NCBI GenBank assembly: GCA_052390275.1
Contig: JBQTHD010000019.1
Span: 12,666 to 76,665 of the forward strand
Direction of reading: 5' to 3'
Origin: JBQTHD01 sp052390275
GTDB taxonomy: Bacteria > Actinomycetota > Acidimicrobiia > Acidimicrobiales > AC-14
DNA: 64,000 nucleotides
In this document: positions 6,685-14,131 of the stretch, in pieces
Layout: every line of letters starts with the position of its first letter
Position numbering within the stretch: the first letter of the stretch is position 1
The notes under the pieces: model-generated
Seen by the model: the letters and a program-made list of their open reading frames with translations, nothing else
Databases searched by the model: none
What the model was told of the DNA's origin: nothing
Made by a program: the position numbers and the translations under genes

Positions 6685-8535
6685 GTGAGCGACGGGGCAC
6701 CGACCTATCGGGTCGAAGAATGGACCGAGGCGGAGGCGGCGGTCTTGCGCCGGTACTTCACCAACCTGACCGGGCCGGTGTTCGCCCTGGTCAACCTGCC
6801 TGAAGTGGTCAAGGGTGCCCTTTTCGCCCGGTACTCCCGCTCATCCAAGAGCCTGCGTCGACTGTTCCTGGACGAGTTCGCCGACCACCTCGACCCAGAT
6901 CCGACTTCCAGCCCCTCGCCGTCGACACCGACACAGAGGGCCGGTGGCGGTGACGTCGGGTTGGCGCGAGCCCAGGACCTCTACCAGCGGGTGTTCCACG
7001 AGTACGGGGACGACTCGGTGGCCCAGTTGGGCGGGGTCCATCTGGCCTGCGAGCAGGTCTCCAACCTGTTGTCCAAGATCCTCGAGTGGGGTCGGCTCAT
7101 GTCCTACCTGGAGCAGTCGACGCGCTACATCGCCTACGACGATCGACCGGGAGGCCGGTTCCGCTACCACCGGGACCCGGAACTCGTCGCCAGCCCGCTG
7201 GGCCCGCGCTACCAGGCAGAGATGGACGCAATCTTCACCACCTACACCCAACTGATCCCACCCACCATCGCCGACCTGACCCGACGATTTCCCCCGGCCC
7301 CCGGTGAGCAACCCGGGGTGCACCGCCGGGCGATCAGGGCCCGAGCGCTGGACGCCCTCCGGGGTCTACTCCCCGCGGGCACCCAGTCCAACCTGGGGAT
7401 ATACGGATCCGGCCAGGCCTACGAGGCCCTACTGCTGAGGATGAGGGCCGATCCGCTGCCCGAGGCCCGGGCCTATGCGGATCTGATGCTGCCCGAACTG
7501 CGCCAGGTGATCCCGTCCTTCCTGACCCGGGTGGATCGGCCCGACCGGGGAGTGGCCCATTCGTCCTACCTGGCCGCCACCCGACAGAACAGTGCCCGGT
7601 GGGCGGCCGGCGCTGGTCTGGACCGCCCGGACGGGGTCGATCCACAGCGGCTTGATCCGGAGCGGCTTGATCCGGAGCGGCTTGATTCTGAGCGGCTTGA
7701 TCCGGAGCGGATCGGCCCTGGAGAGGTGGGCCCAGGGAGAATCGACCCGGGGGAGAAGGAACTGCGGCGGCCCGGCCCCGGCGGGAGCCGGTTCGGCGGG
7801 GCGGAGGTGTCCCTGTCGAGGTTCGATCCTCAGGCTGAGGACGACCTCCTGGTCGCCATCCTGTACCCCCACAGCCACCGCAGCGAGGAGTCACTAGCCC
7901 GCCAGGTGGCCACCATGAGCGCCCAGGACCGGACCCGTCTTCTGGCCGCCTGGACGGGGGAGCGAGGCAACCGTCGCCATCGTCCGGGGCGGGCTCTGGA
8001 GTTGGTGAGCTACCGCTTCGACATCGTCAGCGACTACGGGGCGTTTCGCGACCTGCAACGTCATCGGATGCTCACCATCCAGTGGCAGACACTCAGCCCC
8101 TGGCACGGCTTCGATGTTCCCCCGGACGTGTCCATCGCCGGGGTCGAGGCCCAGTACCGCCGGGCCATGGAGCGCTCCGGCGACCTGTACCGGGACCTGG
8201 TCGGGTCCTTCGGGCCCCAGGCCCCTTATGCCCTGGCGCTCGGCTACCGCATTCGTTACTCGATGCATCTCAATGCCCGGGAAGCCATGCACATGCTCGA
8301 ACTGCGGACGACGCCGGCGGCCCACCCCTCCTACCGGGCCATCTGTGTGGAGATGCATCGCCAGATCGCCGAGGTGGCCGGCCACCGGGCCATCGCCGCC
8401 ATGATGAGCTTCGTCGGCCCGATCACTGACGGTCAGGGCAGCGCCGAGGTGGGCCGGTTGGACTCTGAGCGCCGGGCTTTCGAGCGTCGAGGCGCAGTCG
8501 TCGCCGACGCGGGCCCTGGGCTAACCCTCAACTGA
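6685..8535 (+). CDS. Tandem ThyX-like flavoprotein with a repeat-filled linker
   Basis: A 616-residue protein that looks like two ThyX (flavin-dependent thymidylate synthase) folds in one chain. The N-terminal half has HEYGDDSVAQLG (about 105-116) and SYLEQSTRY (140-148), matching the ThyX SxxxQSxRY region, but its RHR is replaced by WGR. The C-terminal half has RDLQRHRM (about 456-463) with an intact RHR and NAREAMHMLELR, matching the ThyX C-terminal helix. The halves thus look complementary. ThyX normally works as a tetramer of about 230-residue chains. Residues about 317-357 are a low-complexity insert made of 15-bp DNA repeats (RLDPE units). It may be a diverged synthase or another flavoenzyme. 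It starts at GTG 6685. Confidence 0.75.
   Translation: MSDGAPTYRVEEWTEAEAAVLRRYFTNLTGPVFALVNLPEVVKGALFARYSRSSKSLRRLFLDEFADHLDPDPTSSPSPSTPTQRAGGGDVGLARAQDLYQRVFHEYGDDSVAQLGGVHLACEQVSNLLSKILEWGRLMSYLEQSTRYIAYDDRPGGRFRYHRDPELVASPLGPRYQAEMDAIFTTYTQLIPPTIADLTRRFPPAPGEQPGVHRRAIRARALDALRGLLPAGTQSNLGIYGSGQAYEALLLRMRADPLPEARAYADLMLPELRQVIPSFLTRVDRPDRGVAHSSYLAATRQNSARWAAGAGLDRPDGVDPQRLDPERLDPERLDSERLDPERIGPGEVGPGRIDPGEKELRRPGPGGSRFGGAEVSLSRFDPQAEDDLLVAILYPHSHRSEESLARQVATMSAQDRTRLLAAWTGERGNRRHRPGRALELVSYRFDIVSDYGAFRDLQRHRMLTIQWQTLSPWHGFDVPPDVSIAGVEAQYRRAMERSGDLYRDLVGSFGPQAPYALALGYRIRYSMHLNAREAMHMLELRTTPAAHPSYRAICVEMHRQIAEVAGHRAIAAMMSFVGPITDGQGSAEVGRLDSERRAFERRGAVVADAGPGLTLN
7636..7710. repeat. 15-bp tandem repeat inside the ThyX-like gene
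   Basis: Units of CTTGATCCGGAGCGG at 7651-7665, 7666-7680, 7681-7695 (variant) and 7696-7710, with a degenerate copy just before. They keep the reading frame and encode RLDPE/RLDSE repeats in the linker between the two ThyX-like halves. Confidence 0.9.
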
Positions 8536-9122
8536 TGGTGGAGGGTGGTGGATACACTGGTCCTGACCAGCCATAACCGACAAAGTGGCTGCTAGAGCAG
8601 GCCATAATCCGCCTTGCGCCCGGCGACCGGGCCGACAAAGGTTGGGACCGTCCACGACGCCCCAGACCCCCGGGTCGTGGGCTTCGGTGCCACCTTCGGG
8701 CGGCGCCGAGGGGGCGGTCAAGGGCAGCGCGGATTCGGGGGACCGAGTAGAGAACGTTCTGACAACCCCAGCGGCCGGGCGGACAACCACCACCCGGGCT
8801 CTGAGGGCCAACCGAACGGCGCCAAAGGTCTCCCGGGTCCCGTCATGTCGAAACCGGGGCCACGGCTCAGGCCGAGTGCCCCGGCTACCCCACGTCGGCC
8901 CGATTTCGTTTCGGTGGGGCATGGCCGGGCGTGCTCTATGCTCCCGCCTTCGCCCCCGACCACACCCCTCGCCGCCGACCCGCCACCGCTTTTCCCACTC
9001 CTGATCGTCCGATCGACTCCACCGAATGACCGCCTGCTGCGGGGCGGGTATGCCGAAAGGACGATGACGGACTCAATGCTGGGGACTTCCCCGAGGGAAC
9101 GGAATCCGAGGACTTCGACGCC
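8536..9122. other. 587-bp intergenic stretch without a recognised gene
   Basis: No frame here looks like protein: the long open frames are Arg/Gly/Pro rich and lack family features. A possible promoter (TACACT near 8555) points rightward. I looked for RNase P, tmRNA, 6S-like and tRNA features and saw none. GAGGA lies 10 nt before the next gene. The length is unusual for this compact window, so an unrecognised non-coding RNA or a long leader for the acidic DUF4193 gene is possible. Confidence 0.4.
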
Positions 9123-9653
9123 ATGAACAGTGGACTGATCGCCGGAGACGACGACCTCGAGGGTGATGACCTGGAGGTCGAACTTGAAGCCGACGACCTC
9201 GACGGCTTGGAGGACGAGGCCGACGAGGTGGGCCTCGACGACGACGCCGTGTTGGACGACGAGGTCAGCCTGAACGACGCTGGCCTGGACGACGCTGGCC
9301 TGGACGATGCCGACGACTCCGGCCTGGACGATGAAGTCGACGAAGTCGTAGCCGCCGTTGCCACCAAGGACGAGGTGGCCGACGACGAAGAGGACGACGA
9401 AGAGGACGAGGACGAGCTTGACGACGACGTGGAGGCCAGCCTCGACGTGATCCTCAAGGACCGTCTGGTGGTCGTTGACGACGAAGTCGACGACGACGAG
9501 GACGACCCCGGGGGTGCCGAGGACCGGGCGGAGCCGTCCACCAAGGTTCCAACGAAGAGGCCGGAGGAGTTCGTCTGCCAGTCCTGTTTTCTGGTCAAGC
9601 ACCCCGGTCAGTTGGCGGATGCCACCCGGATGTACTGCCGGGACTGCGTGTAG
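9123..9653 (+). CDS. DUF4193-type protein with a long acidic extension
   Basis: A 176-residue protein. The C-terminal end (EEFVCQSCFLVKHPGQLAD then YCRDCV) matches the actinobacterial DUF4193 zinc-like module with CxxC and CxxC pairs. The rest, about residues 1-135, is nearly all Asp, Glu, Leu and Val in short repeats (LDD, DAGLDDAGLDD, DDEEDDEED). Typical DUF4193 proteins have about 100 residues and a shorter acidic stretch, so this one is enlarged. The role of the family is unknown. A GAGGA site 10 nt upstream supports the ATG at 9123. It precedes 9661 by 7 bp and is likely cotranscribed with it. Confidence 0.82.
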   Translation: MNSGLIAGDDDLEGDDLEVELEADDLDGLEDEADEVGLDDDAVLDDEVSLNDAGLDDAGLDDADDSGLDDEVDEVVAAVATKDEVADDEEDDEEDEDELDDDVEASLDVILKDRLVVVDDEVDDDEDDPGGAEDRAEPSTKVPTKRPEEFVCQSCFLVKHPGQLADATRMYCRDCV

Positions 9654-9660
9654 AACCGCA

Positions 9661-10278
9661 ATGACGGCTCCGCGGCGCCCCTCGGATCTGGCGGCCGACG
9701 TGTTCATCCACGCCCCGTTGGGCCTGGCCATGGCCGCTGCTGAAATGTTCCCCTCCCTTAGCGCCAAGGGTCGCCGAGAACTGGCTTCCCGCCGGGCCAC
9801 CGCCACCATGGTTGGCAGGGTCGCCACCGAGCAGGGCCTGAACCTGTTGAAAGCCCGGGTCGGCTCGCTGCTCGACACCCGCCGGCCTGCTTCCACGGGG
9901 CCCGCTTCCACTGGGCCTGCTTCCACTGGGCCTGCTTCCACTGGGCCTGCTTCCACTGGGCCTGCTTCCACTGGGCCTGCTTCCACTGGGCCTGCTTCCA
10001 CTGGGCCTGCTTCCACTGGGCCTGCTTCAGTCGCCCCGATGGAGCCCGGGATAAGGGCCGATACTTCCGAGCAGGAGTCCGCCGGGACCGAGCCCACATG
10101 GGCTGAGGTGCTTCCCGGCTACGACTCGCTGGCGGCATCGCAGATCGTGGCCCGATTAGGCGCCCTGGGACCGGTGGAACTTCGGGCCATCTCCGCCCGG
10201 GAATCTGCCGGCCGGTCCCGCCGCAGCATTCTCCGTAGGATCGACCAGTTGCTCGACGCCCCGCCGGATGGCCACTGA
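9661..10278 (+). CDS. Conserved actinobacterial helical protein with PASTG repeats
   Basis: A 205-residue protein of no named function. The N-terminal part (about 1-70, SDLAADVFIHAPLGLAMAAA) and the C-terminal part (about 150-205, LPGYDSLAASQIVARLGALG then RRSILRRIDQLL) look like the two conserved ends of a protein common in actinobacteria. Between them lies a linker of nine PASTG repeats encoded by a 15-bp tandem array. I chose the ATG at 9661, 7 bp after the upstream stop. It may be membrane- or DNA-associated; nothing in the sequence decides this. Confidence 0.72.
   Translation: MTAPRRPSDLAADVFIHAPLGLAMAAAEMFPSLSAKGRRELASRRATATMVGRVATEQGLNLLKARVGSLLDTRRPASTGPASTGPASTGPASTGPASTGPASTGPASTGPASTGPASTGPASVAPMEPGIRADTSEQESAGTEPTWAEVLPGYDSLAASQIVARLGALGPVELRAISARESAGRSRRSILRRIDQLLDAPPDGH
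9886..10035. repeat. 15-bp tandem repeat, nine copies plus remnant
   Basis: Nine 15-bp units close to CCTGCTTCCACTGGG run head to tail from 9886 to 10020, seven of them identical, with a degenerate tenth to 10035. They encode PASTG repeats. The near identity suggests recent expansion and probably length variation between strains. Confidence 0.95.
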
Positions 10279-10334
10279 GCGCGCCCCTGCCTCGACCGGA
10301 TGCCCCCGGCGAGGCACCCGGTGCCAATTGGTCG

Positions 10335-10826
10335 GTGGAGAGCTCTCGCCCGGCTCGGGCCGGTGATCTGGGTCGGATAGCCGAGCTGGCCCGGATGGCG
10401 GTGACCGAGTTGACCCCCATGCGGGGGGGTGCCGTTTGGCGGGCTGGAGAAGCACGCTTTGATCCGATGGAGCCGGAACTGAACAAGCTGCTGGACGACG
10501 AGGACCGACTGGTCCTCGTCGCGACCCTGGACGAGGCCATCATGGGCTACGCCGTTGGCGCCGCCCGCCGTCTTCACGACGGGTCACTCCTGGGGGTGAT
10601 CACTGACATCTTCGTAGAGGAGGGCGCCCGGTCCATAGGACTCGGAGAAGCGATGCTCGACGACCTGATCAGTTGGTGCCGGGGCCGGGGATGTATCGGG
10701 ATCGACTCGATGGCCCTGCCCGGGCATCGCAGCACCAAGAACTTCTTCGAAGAGGCCGGTTTCACCGCCCGGCAACTGATCATGCACAAGCACCTCTCGC
10801 CGCCTGACCCAAGCGCCTCCGCGTAG
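10335..10826 (+). CDS. GNAT family N-acetyltransferase
   Basis: A 163-residue single-domain GNAT protein. The acetyl-CoA pyrophosphate loop region reads VEEGARSIGLGEAMLDDLISW, preceded by the core strand GVITDIFV, and the C-terminal GHRSTKNFFEEAGFTARQLIM is the usual motif B end. The first Gly-Arg of the canonical Q/RxxGxG/A loop is present as RSIGLG. The substrate is unknown. It starts at GTG 10335, so the start is less certain. It sits between the PASTG protein and a Nudix hydrolase, all on the same strand. Confidence 0.82.
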   Translation: MESSRPARAGDLGRIAELARMAVTELTPMRGGAVWRAGEARFDPMEPELNKLLDDEDRLVLVATLDEAIMGYAVGAARRLHDGSLLGVITDIFVEEGARSIGLGEAMLDDLISWCRGRGCIGIDSMALPGHRSTKNFFEEAGFTARQLIMHKHLSPPDPSASA

Positions 10827-10836
10827 TCCCCAACAC

Positions 10837-11250
10837 GTGGCGATGGCCCGGCCCGAGTTGTGCGTGAGTGCCCTCGTCGCCGAGGACGGCCGGGTCCTCC
10901 TCGTTCGCCGGGGTCCGGGCCCCGCCGGGGGGCAGTGGTCCCTTCCTGGAGGCCGAGTCGAGGCCGGCGAGTCCCTGGCTGAGGCCGTAGTCAGAGAGGT
11001 GCTCGAGGAAACCGGGCTCAGTGCGGTGTGCAACCACCTCGTCGGGTGGGTCGAAAAGGTCGGTGACCCGGGGTGGGTCATCCTCGCCTTCGCTGTGACC
11101 CTCCTCGACCCCCACGACTCTGCCCCGCGAGCCGGCTCCGATGCAGCCGAGATCCGCTGGGTAAGCCTGGATCAGGTGTCCGAACTGGACCTAACAGACG
11201 GTCTGGTCGATCTCCTGGCCGGCCAGGACCTGTTCCCCGGGTTCGTGTGA
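10837..11250 (+). CDS. Nudix hydrolase (MutT-like)
   Basis: A 137-residue protein with the Nudix box at about residues 40-62: G-x5-E-x7-REVLEETG, read as GGRVEAGESLAEAVVREVLEETG. Nudix enzymes cleave nucleoside diphosphate linkages with Mg2+ held by the Glu residues of the box. The specific substrate cannot be given. The start is GTG 10837 or ATG 10843; neither has a clear ribosome site. Its 3' end overlaps the convergent gene at 11191 by 60 bp. Confidence 0.88.
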   Translation: MAMARPELCVSALVAEDGRVLLVRRGPGPAGGQWSLPGGRVEAGESLAEAVVREVLEETGLSAVCNHLVGWVEKVGDPGWVILAFAVTLLDPHDSAPRAGSDAAEIRWVSLDQVSELDLTDGLVDLLAGQDLFPGFV

Positions 11251-12942
11251 GCCAGCAGGGGGTGCTCCCTCCCCGGCTGCGGCTTCGGGCACCTGGGCTT
11301 CGGGCACCTGGGCTTCGGGCACCTGGGCCAGCGGCGACTGGGGTTCGGAGACGGCGTTGCCCGAGTTCACAGTCGATCGACGAGGCGGGGGAGGTGGTGG
11401 CAGCGGGCGCCCGGGCCTGCTTCCGATCCGGGGAGCAACCAGGGCGGGCCCGACCAGCGCCACCAGGCCAGGGATACGGCCCCGCAGCCGGGCAACCGAG
11501 GCCACCAGGTCGGCGGCGGCATTGTCGGGCAGTGCCGTCGGCGCCACCCGGGTACGGACCGGCGAGGTGACCACCGCCCGGAGCATGGCCTGCCAACGGT
11601 CGGGCGAAGCTCTGGCATCCATGGCCGCACCCACTGCGGCCGCCAATCGGGTTATGACCTCCTCACTCATGCGCATCTCCGGCTCCGGAGGCGTCGAACT
11701 GACGCGCAGGGCCCGCAGAACCCGGCCGGCATCCAGGTTGCCGACGATCTCGGCCGTCCAGGCGTCGCGATCGGAAACCTGCCGGCGGGAGAACGCCTCC
11801 TTCAACAAGGTGGCCAGCTCCCGGCAGGCCTCGTCCCGACCGGCTTCCTGGGCGGCGGGATCGCGCACCACCGAGCGCAGGTCGCGCAAGCTCACCTCGT
11901 CCACCATGGCGGCGGCGGCATCCGCCCGATCGTGCCACTGGGCCGCTCGCAGGGCCGGGAGCAGATCCTCGGCCATGGCCATCAGCGGGCCGGCCTGAAT
12001 CTCGGGTTCTCCCTTGGCCTTGGCCTGGGTGTTCTGTTCGGCCATCGCGGCTCGGACCGCATCGAGGCCGCCCCGCAGGATCTGTTCGGCAACCTGACGC
12101 TGAACTGCGTCGAGGGCCTCCAGCACTGCCTGACAGCGGGCGTTGCCCGGCTCCAGCCGTTTGGGATGGGGCCGTGGCTCCGGAGGCTGGCGCACCCTGG
12201 GGGAGCGGGGACCGCTGGAGCCGGCCGGCCGTGGGGCTCGGGGCGGGCGAGTACGGGCCGGGGCTGACAGCCCCTCGGACACATCCCCCCCCTCCGCCGC
12301 CAACGCGGTTCGGTCGGGCCTCGGCCCCCTTGGCCCAACCGGACGATCAACCCGTGGCGCGGGGCGATCGCTCCTTGGCCCGCCGGGGCGATCACCGCTG
12401 CGCGATATCGCCGCCCGGTCACGGCCGCTCCCGAACGGCCCCGCACCCGGGCGTTCGGAAAGTCGACCTGACCCGGGGCCCGGACCGCCTGACCCTGACC
12501 CGGGGCCCGAGCGGCCTGACCCTGAACCCGGACGACCGGTTCCCGACGCGGGACGACCCGACCCGGGCGCGCCGCCCGGTCGATCGCCCCGGCCTCGGGG
12601 CGGGCGATCGCCCGCCCACCGTTCGATGGCAGGTCCTCTGCGCGGTCCGGGGCCGCGCCCGCCTCGATTTACCAACGTCTCGGTGAGCAGGGGCCCCTCC
12701 CGGCCCGAACCCCGGATCTCCAAACGCTCCGGTTCCCTCCGCTGGCCGGTCAGCGGGGCGAGGGACACGACGCTGATGCCGTCGAGATTGGCGGCGGTCT
12801 CGGCCCGAAGTACATCGCCGACTTTGGCGCCGGGCGGGACCAGCACGGAACTCACCGAACCCTTGGGTTGACGGGCGCCCGCCGCCCTCCAGGTCCACAT
12901 GCTGTCGAATTGGCCGGTGAGTTCTACATTCATCCTGGGCAT
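11191..12942 (-). CDS. Unknown protein with basic Pro/Gly/Arg-rich linker
   Basis: A 583-residue protein I do not recognise. Residues 1-75 (VELTGQFDSMWTWRAAG, VLVPPGAKVGDVLRAET) look like a small beta-rich domain. Residues about 75-245 are a disordered, positively charged Gly/Pro/Arg/Ser stretch. Residues about 250-470 are helical (EALDAVQRQVAEQILRGGLD and WHDRADAAAAMVDEV). The tail has three EAQVP repeats from a 15-bp array and runs antisense to the Nudix gene for 60 bp. The basic linker suggests nucleic acid contact, but that is inference. A TAGCGT -10 box lies 12-17 nt before the ATG at 12942; ATG 12933 is an alternative. Confidence 0.65.
   Translation of the reverse strand: MPRMNVELTGQFDSMWTWRAAGARQPKGSVSSVLVPPGAKVGDVLRAETAANLDGISVVSLAPLTGQRREPERLEIRGSGREGPLLTETLVNRGGRGPGPRRGPAIERWAGDRPPRGRGDRPGGAPGSGRPASGTGRPGSGSGRSGPGSGSGGPGPGSGRLSERPGAGPFGSGRDRAAISRSGDRPGGPRSDRPAPRVDRPVGPRGPRPDRTALAAEGGDVSEGLSAPARTRPPRAPRPAGSSGPRSPRVRQPPEPRPHPKRLEPGNARCQAVLEALDAVQRQVAEQILRGGLDAVRAAMAEQNTQAKAKGEPEIQAGPLMAMAEDLLPALRAAQWHDRADAAAAMVDEVSLRDLRSVVRDPAAQEAGRDEACRELATLLKEAFSRRQVSDRDAWTAEIVGNLDAGRVLRALRVSSTPPEPEMRMSEEVITRLAAAVGAAMDARASPDRWQAMLRAVVTSPVRTRVAPTALPDNAAADLVASVARLRGRIPGLVALVGPALVAPRIGSRPGRPLPPPPPPRRSTVNSGNAVSEPQSPLAQVPEAQVPEAQVPEAAAGEGAPPAGSHEPGEQVLAGQEIDQTVC
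11283..11327. repeat. 15-bp tandem repeat, three copies
   Basis: Three exact copies of CTTCGGGCACCTGGG (11283-11297, 11298-11312, 11313-11327), in frame near the 3' end of the minus-strand gene, where they encode EAQVP repeats. Confidence 0.92.
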
Positions 12943-12953
12943 ACCGCCGGGTC

Positions 12954-12959
12954 ACGCTA
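12954..12959 (-). promoter_or_regulatory. Probable -10 box (TAGCGT) of the 12942 gene
   Basis: The minus strand reads GGTGCACTAGCGT just upstream of the ATG at 12942. The same GTGCACTAG core recurs before the MerR gene at 33044 and before gcvH, suggesting a shared promoter form. Confidence 0.4.
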
Positions 12960-13180
12960 GTGCACCGCCCCGCAAGTCCCACCGGCGTCTCACCGGCTCT
13001 CGACGCCGATAGCTACGTTGCTCCTCGCCCCGATTCGGCGAGGGCATCGAGGCTCCGGTGCGCCTTGCTCTCGACGCCGACCGCTCGGCGATACGCGCGC
13101 GTTACCTGCGAAGCGGAGCACTTGTTGGGAGCGGGGTCGCCGACCTCCAAAGGAATCTTGGAACGACACTTGCCTAAGCA

Positions 13181-13206
13181 ATAGTTACATGAAATGATGT
13201 AACTAT
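13181..13206. promoter_or_regulatory. Palindromic operator overlapping the merR start codon
   Basis: A perfect inverted repeat with 10-bp arms ATAGTTACAT (13181-13190) and ATGTAACTAT (13197-13206) and a 6-bp spacer. The right arm ends inside the ATG of the MerR gene at 13205. The AT-rich composition stands out from the surroundings. Dyads of this size are typical MerR-family sites, so autoregulation and control of the downstream cluster is the natural reading; binding itself is inference. Confidence 0.7.
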
Positions 13207-14131
13207 GAACCAAGTAGAGCCGGAGCTTTCCTCCGGGGAGTCGATGACCATCGAGGAGTTGGCCAACCGGGCCTCCTGCACCACCCGGACGATCCGCAAC
13301 TACCAGACTCAGGGTCTACTGCCCTATCCCGCCATGGACGGCCGGGTTGGGATGTACGGCGCCGGCCATCTGGCCCGCCTCCGGCTCATCTCCCAACTCC
13401 AGGACCAGGGCTTCTCCTTGGCCGGGATCGCTCAGTTGCTGGCCAACTGGGAGGAAGGTCGGTCGCTGGCCGATCTCTTGGGTTTCGAGGCGGCGCTGAC
13501 CGAGCCGTGGGTCGACGAAACGCCTTATCTGATCCCGGCGGAGGAGTTGTTGGGCCGGTTTCCCGAGGCCATGACTGACGTCAGCCTCATCAGCCGCTCG
13601 ATCGACGCCGGCCTGATCAGCTTTGAAGGCGACCAGGTGCGGGTCGAAAGCCCCGGCCTGGTCGAGGTCGGGGCCACCCTGGTGGCCTCGGGGGTGCCGA
13701 TGTCTGCGACCCTTGACGAGCTCACCGCCCTGCGGTCCGACCTCGAGCGGGTGGCAACCCGGTTCGTCGCCCTCTATGACGACCACGTCTGGGGTCCCTT
13801 TGCAGACCGGGGCATGCCCGAAGATGAAGTGGCCGGTGTCGCCGAGGCATTGAGGAAGATGCGGCCCTTGGCGGCGACGGCCGTTGAGGTCATCCTCAAC
13901 CAGGCCATGGAACGCCGCTCGGCAGTCAACACCGCTCTGCGGGCGGCCCTCGATCAGACCACCCCCAGCCCGGTCCGGGCCAAACCCGCGGACCGCCCAG
14001 CGTCCGCCGGCGATTTCGGCCAAGCCACCGCCGGCCAACCCGGCTCCACCGAACTCACCTCCACCGAACTCGCCTCCACCGAACTCACCTCCACCGGAAC
14101 CCCCACCATCAAGAAAGGGCCCAACCAATGA
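13205..14131 (+). CDS. MerR family regulator of the thiol-redox cluster
   Basis: A 308-residue regulator. Residues about 14-85 form a MerR winged-helix domain (TIEELANRASCTTRTIRNYQ, then GLLPYPAMDGRVGMYG and LRLISQLQDQGFSLAGI). The rest is a long helical effector part without the Cys pairs of metal-sensing MerR proteins; the only Cys is in the DNA-binding domain, so a small-molecule or protein signal is more likely than direct metal binding. The C-terminus ends in STELTSTELASTELTST, from a 15-bp repeat array. The stop overlaps the next start as ATGA. A large dyad covers its start codon, so it probably controls its own operon. Confidence 0.82.
   Translation: MNQVEPELSSGESMTIEELANRASCTTRTIRNYQTQGLLPYPAMDGRVGMYGAGHLARLRLISQLQDQGFSLAGIAQLLANWEEGRSLADLLGFEAALTEPWVDETPYLIPAEELLGRFPEAMTDVSLISRSIDAGLISFEGDQVRVESPGLVEVGATLVASGVPMSATLDELTALRSDLERVATRFVALYDDHVWGPFADRGMPEDEVAGVAEALRKMRPLAATAVEVILNQAMERRSAVNTALRAALDQTTPSPVRAKPADRPASAGDFGQATAGQPGSTELTSTELASTELTSTGTPTIKKGPNQ
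14044..14103. repeat. 15-bp tandem repeat at the end of merR
   Basis: Four units near CTCCACCGAACTCAC (14044-14058, 14059-14073, 14074-14088 and a diverged 14089-14103), in frame, encoding the STELT tail of the MerR protein. Confidence 0.9.

Noticed and set aside
8614..9126. Plus-strand 170-codon frame in the gap
   Set aside because: Its translation is Arg/Pro/Gly/Ser rich with no regular secondary structure or family motif, as expected for random GC-rich sequence.
9758..10543. Minus-strand frame with KQAQW repeats over the PASTG array
   Set aside because: It is the antisense reading of the 15-bp array; the plus-strand protein has conserved ends and good spacing to its neighbours.
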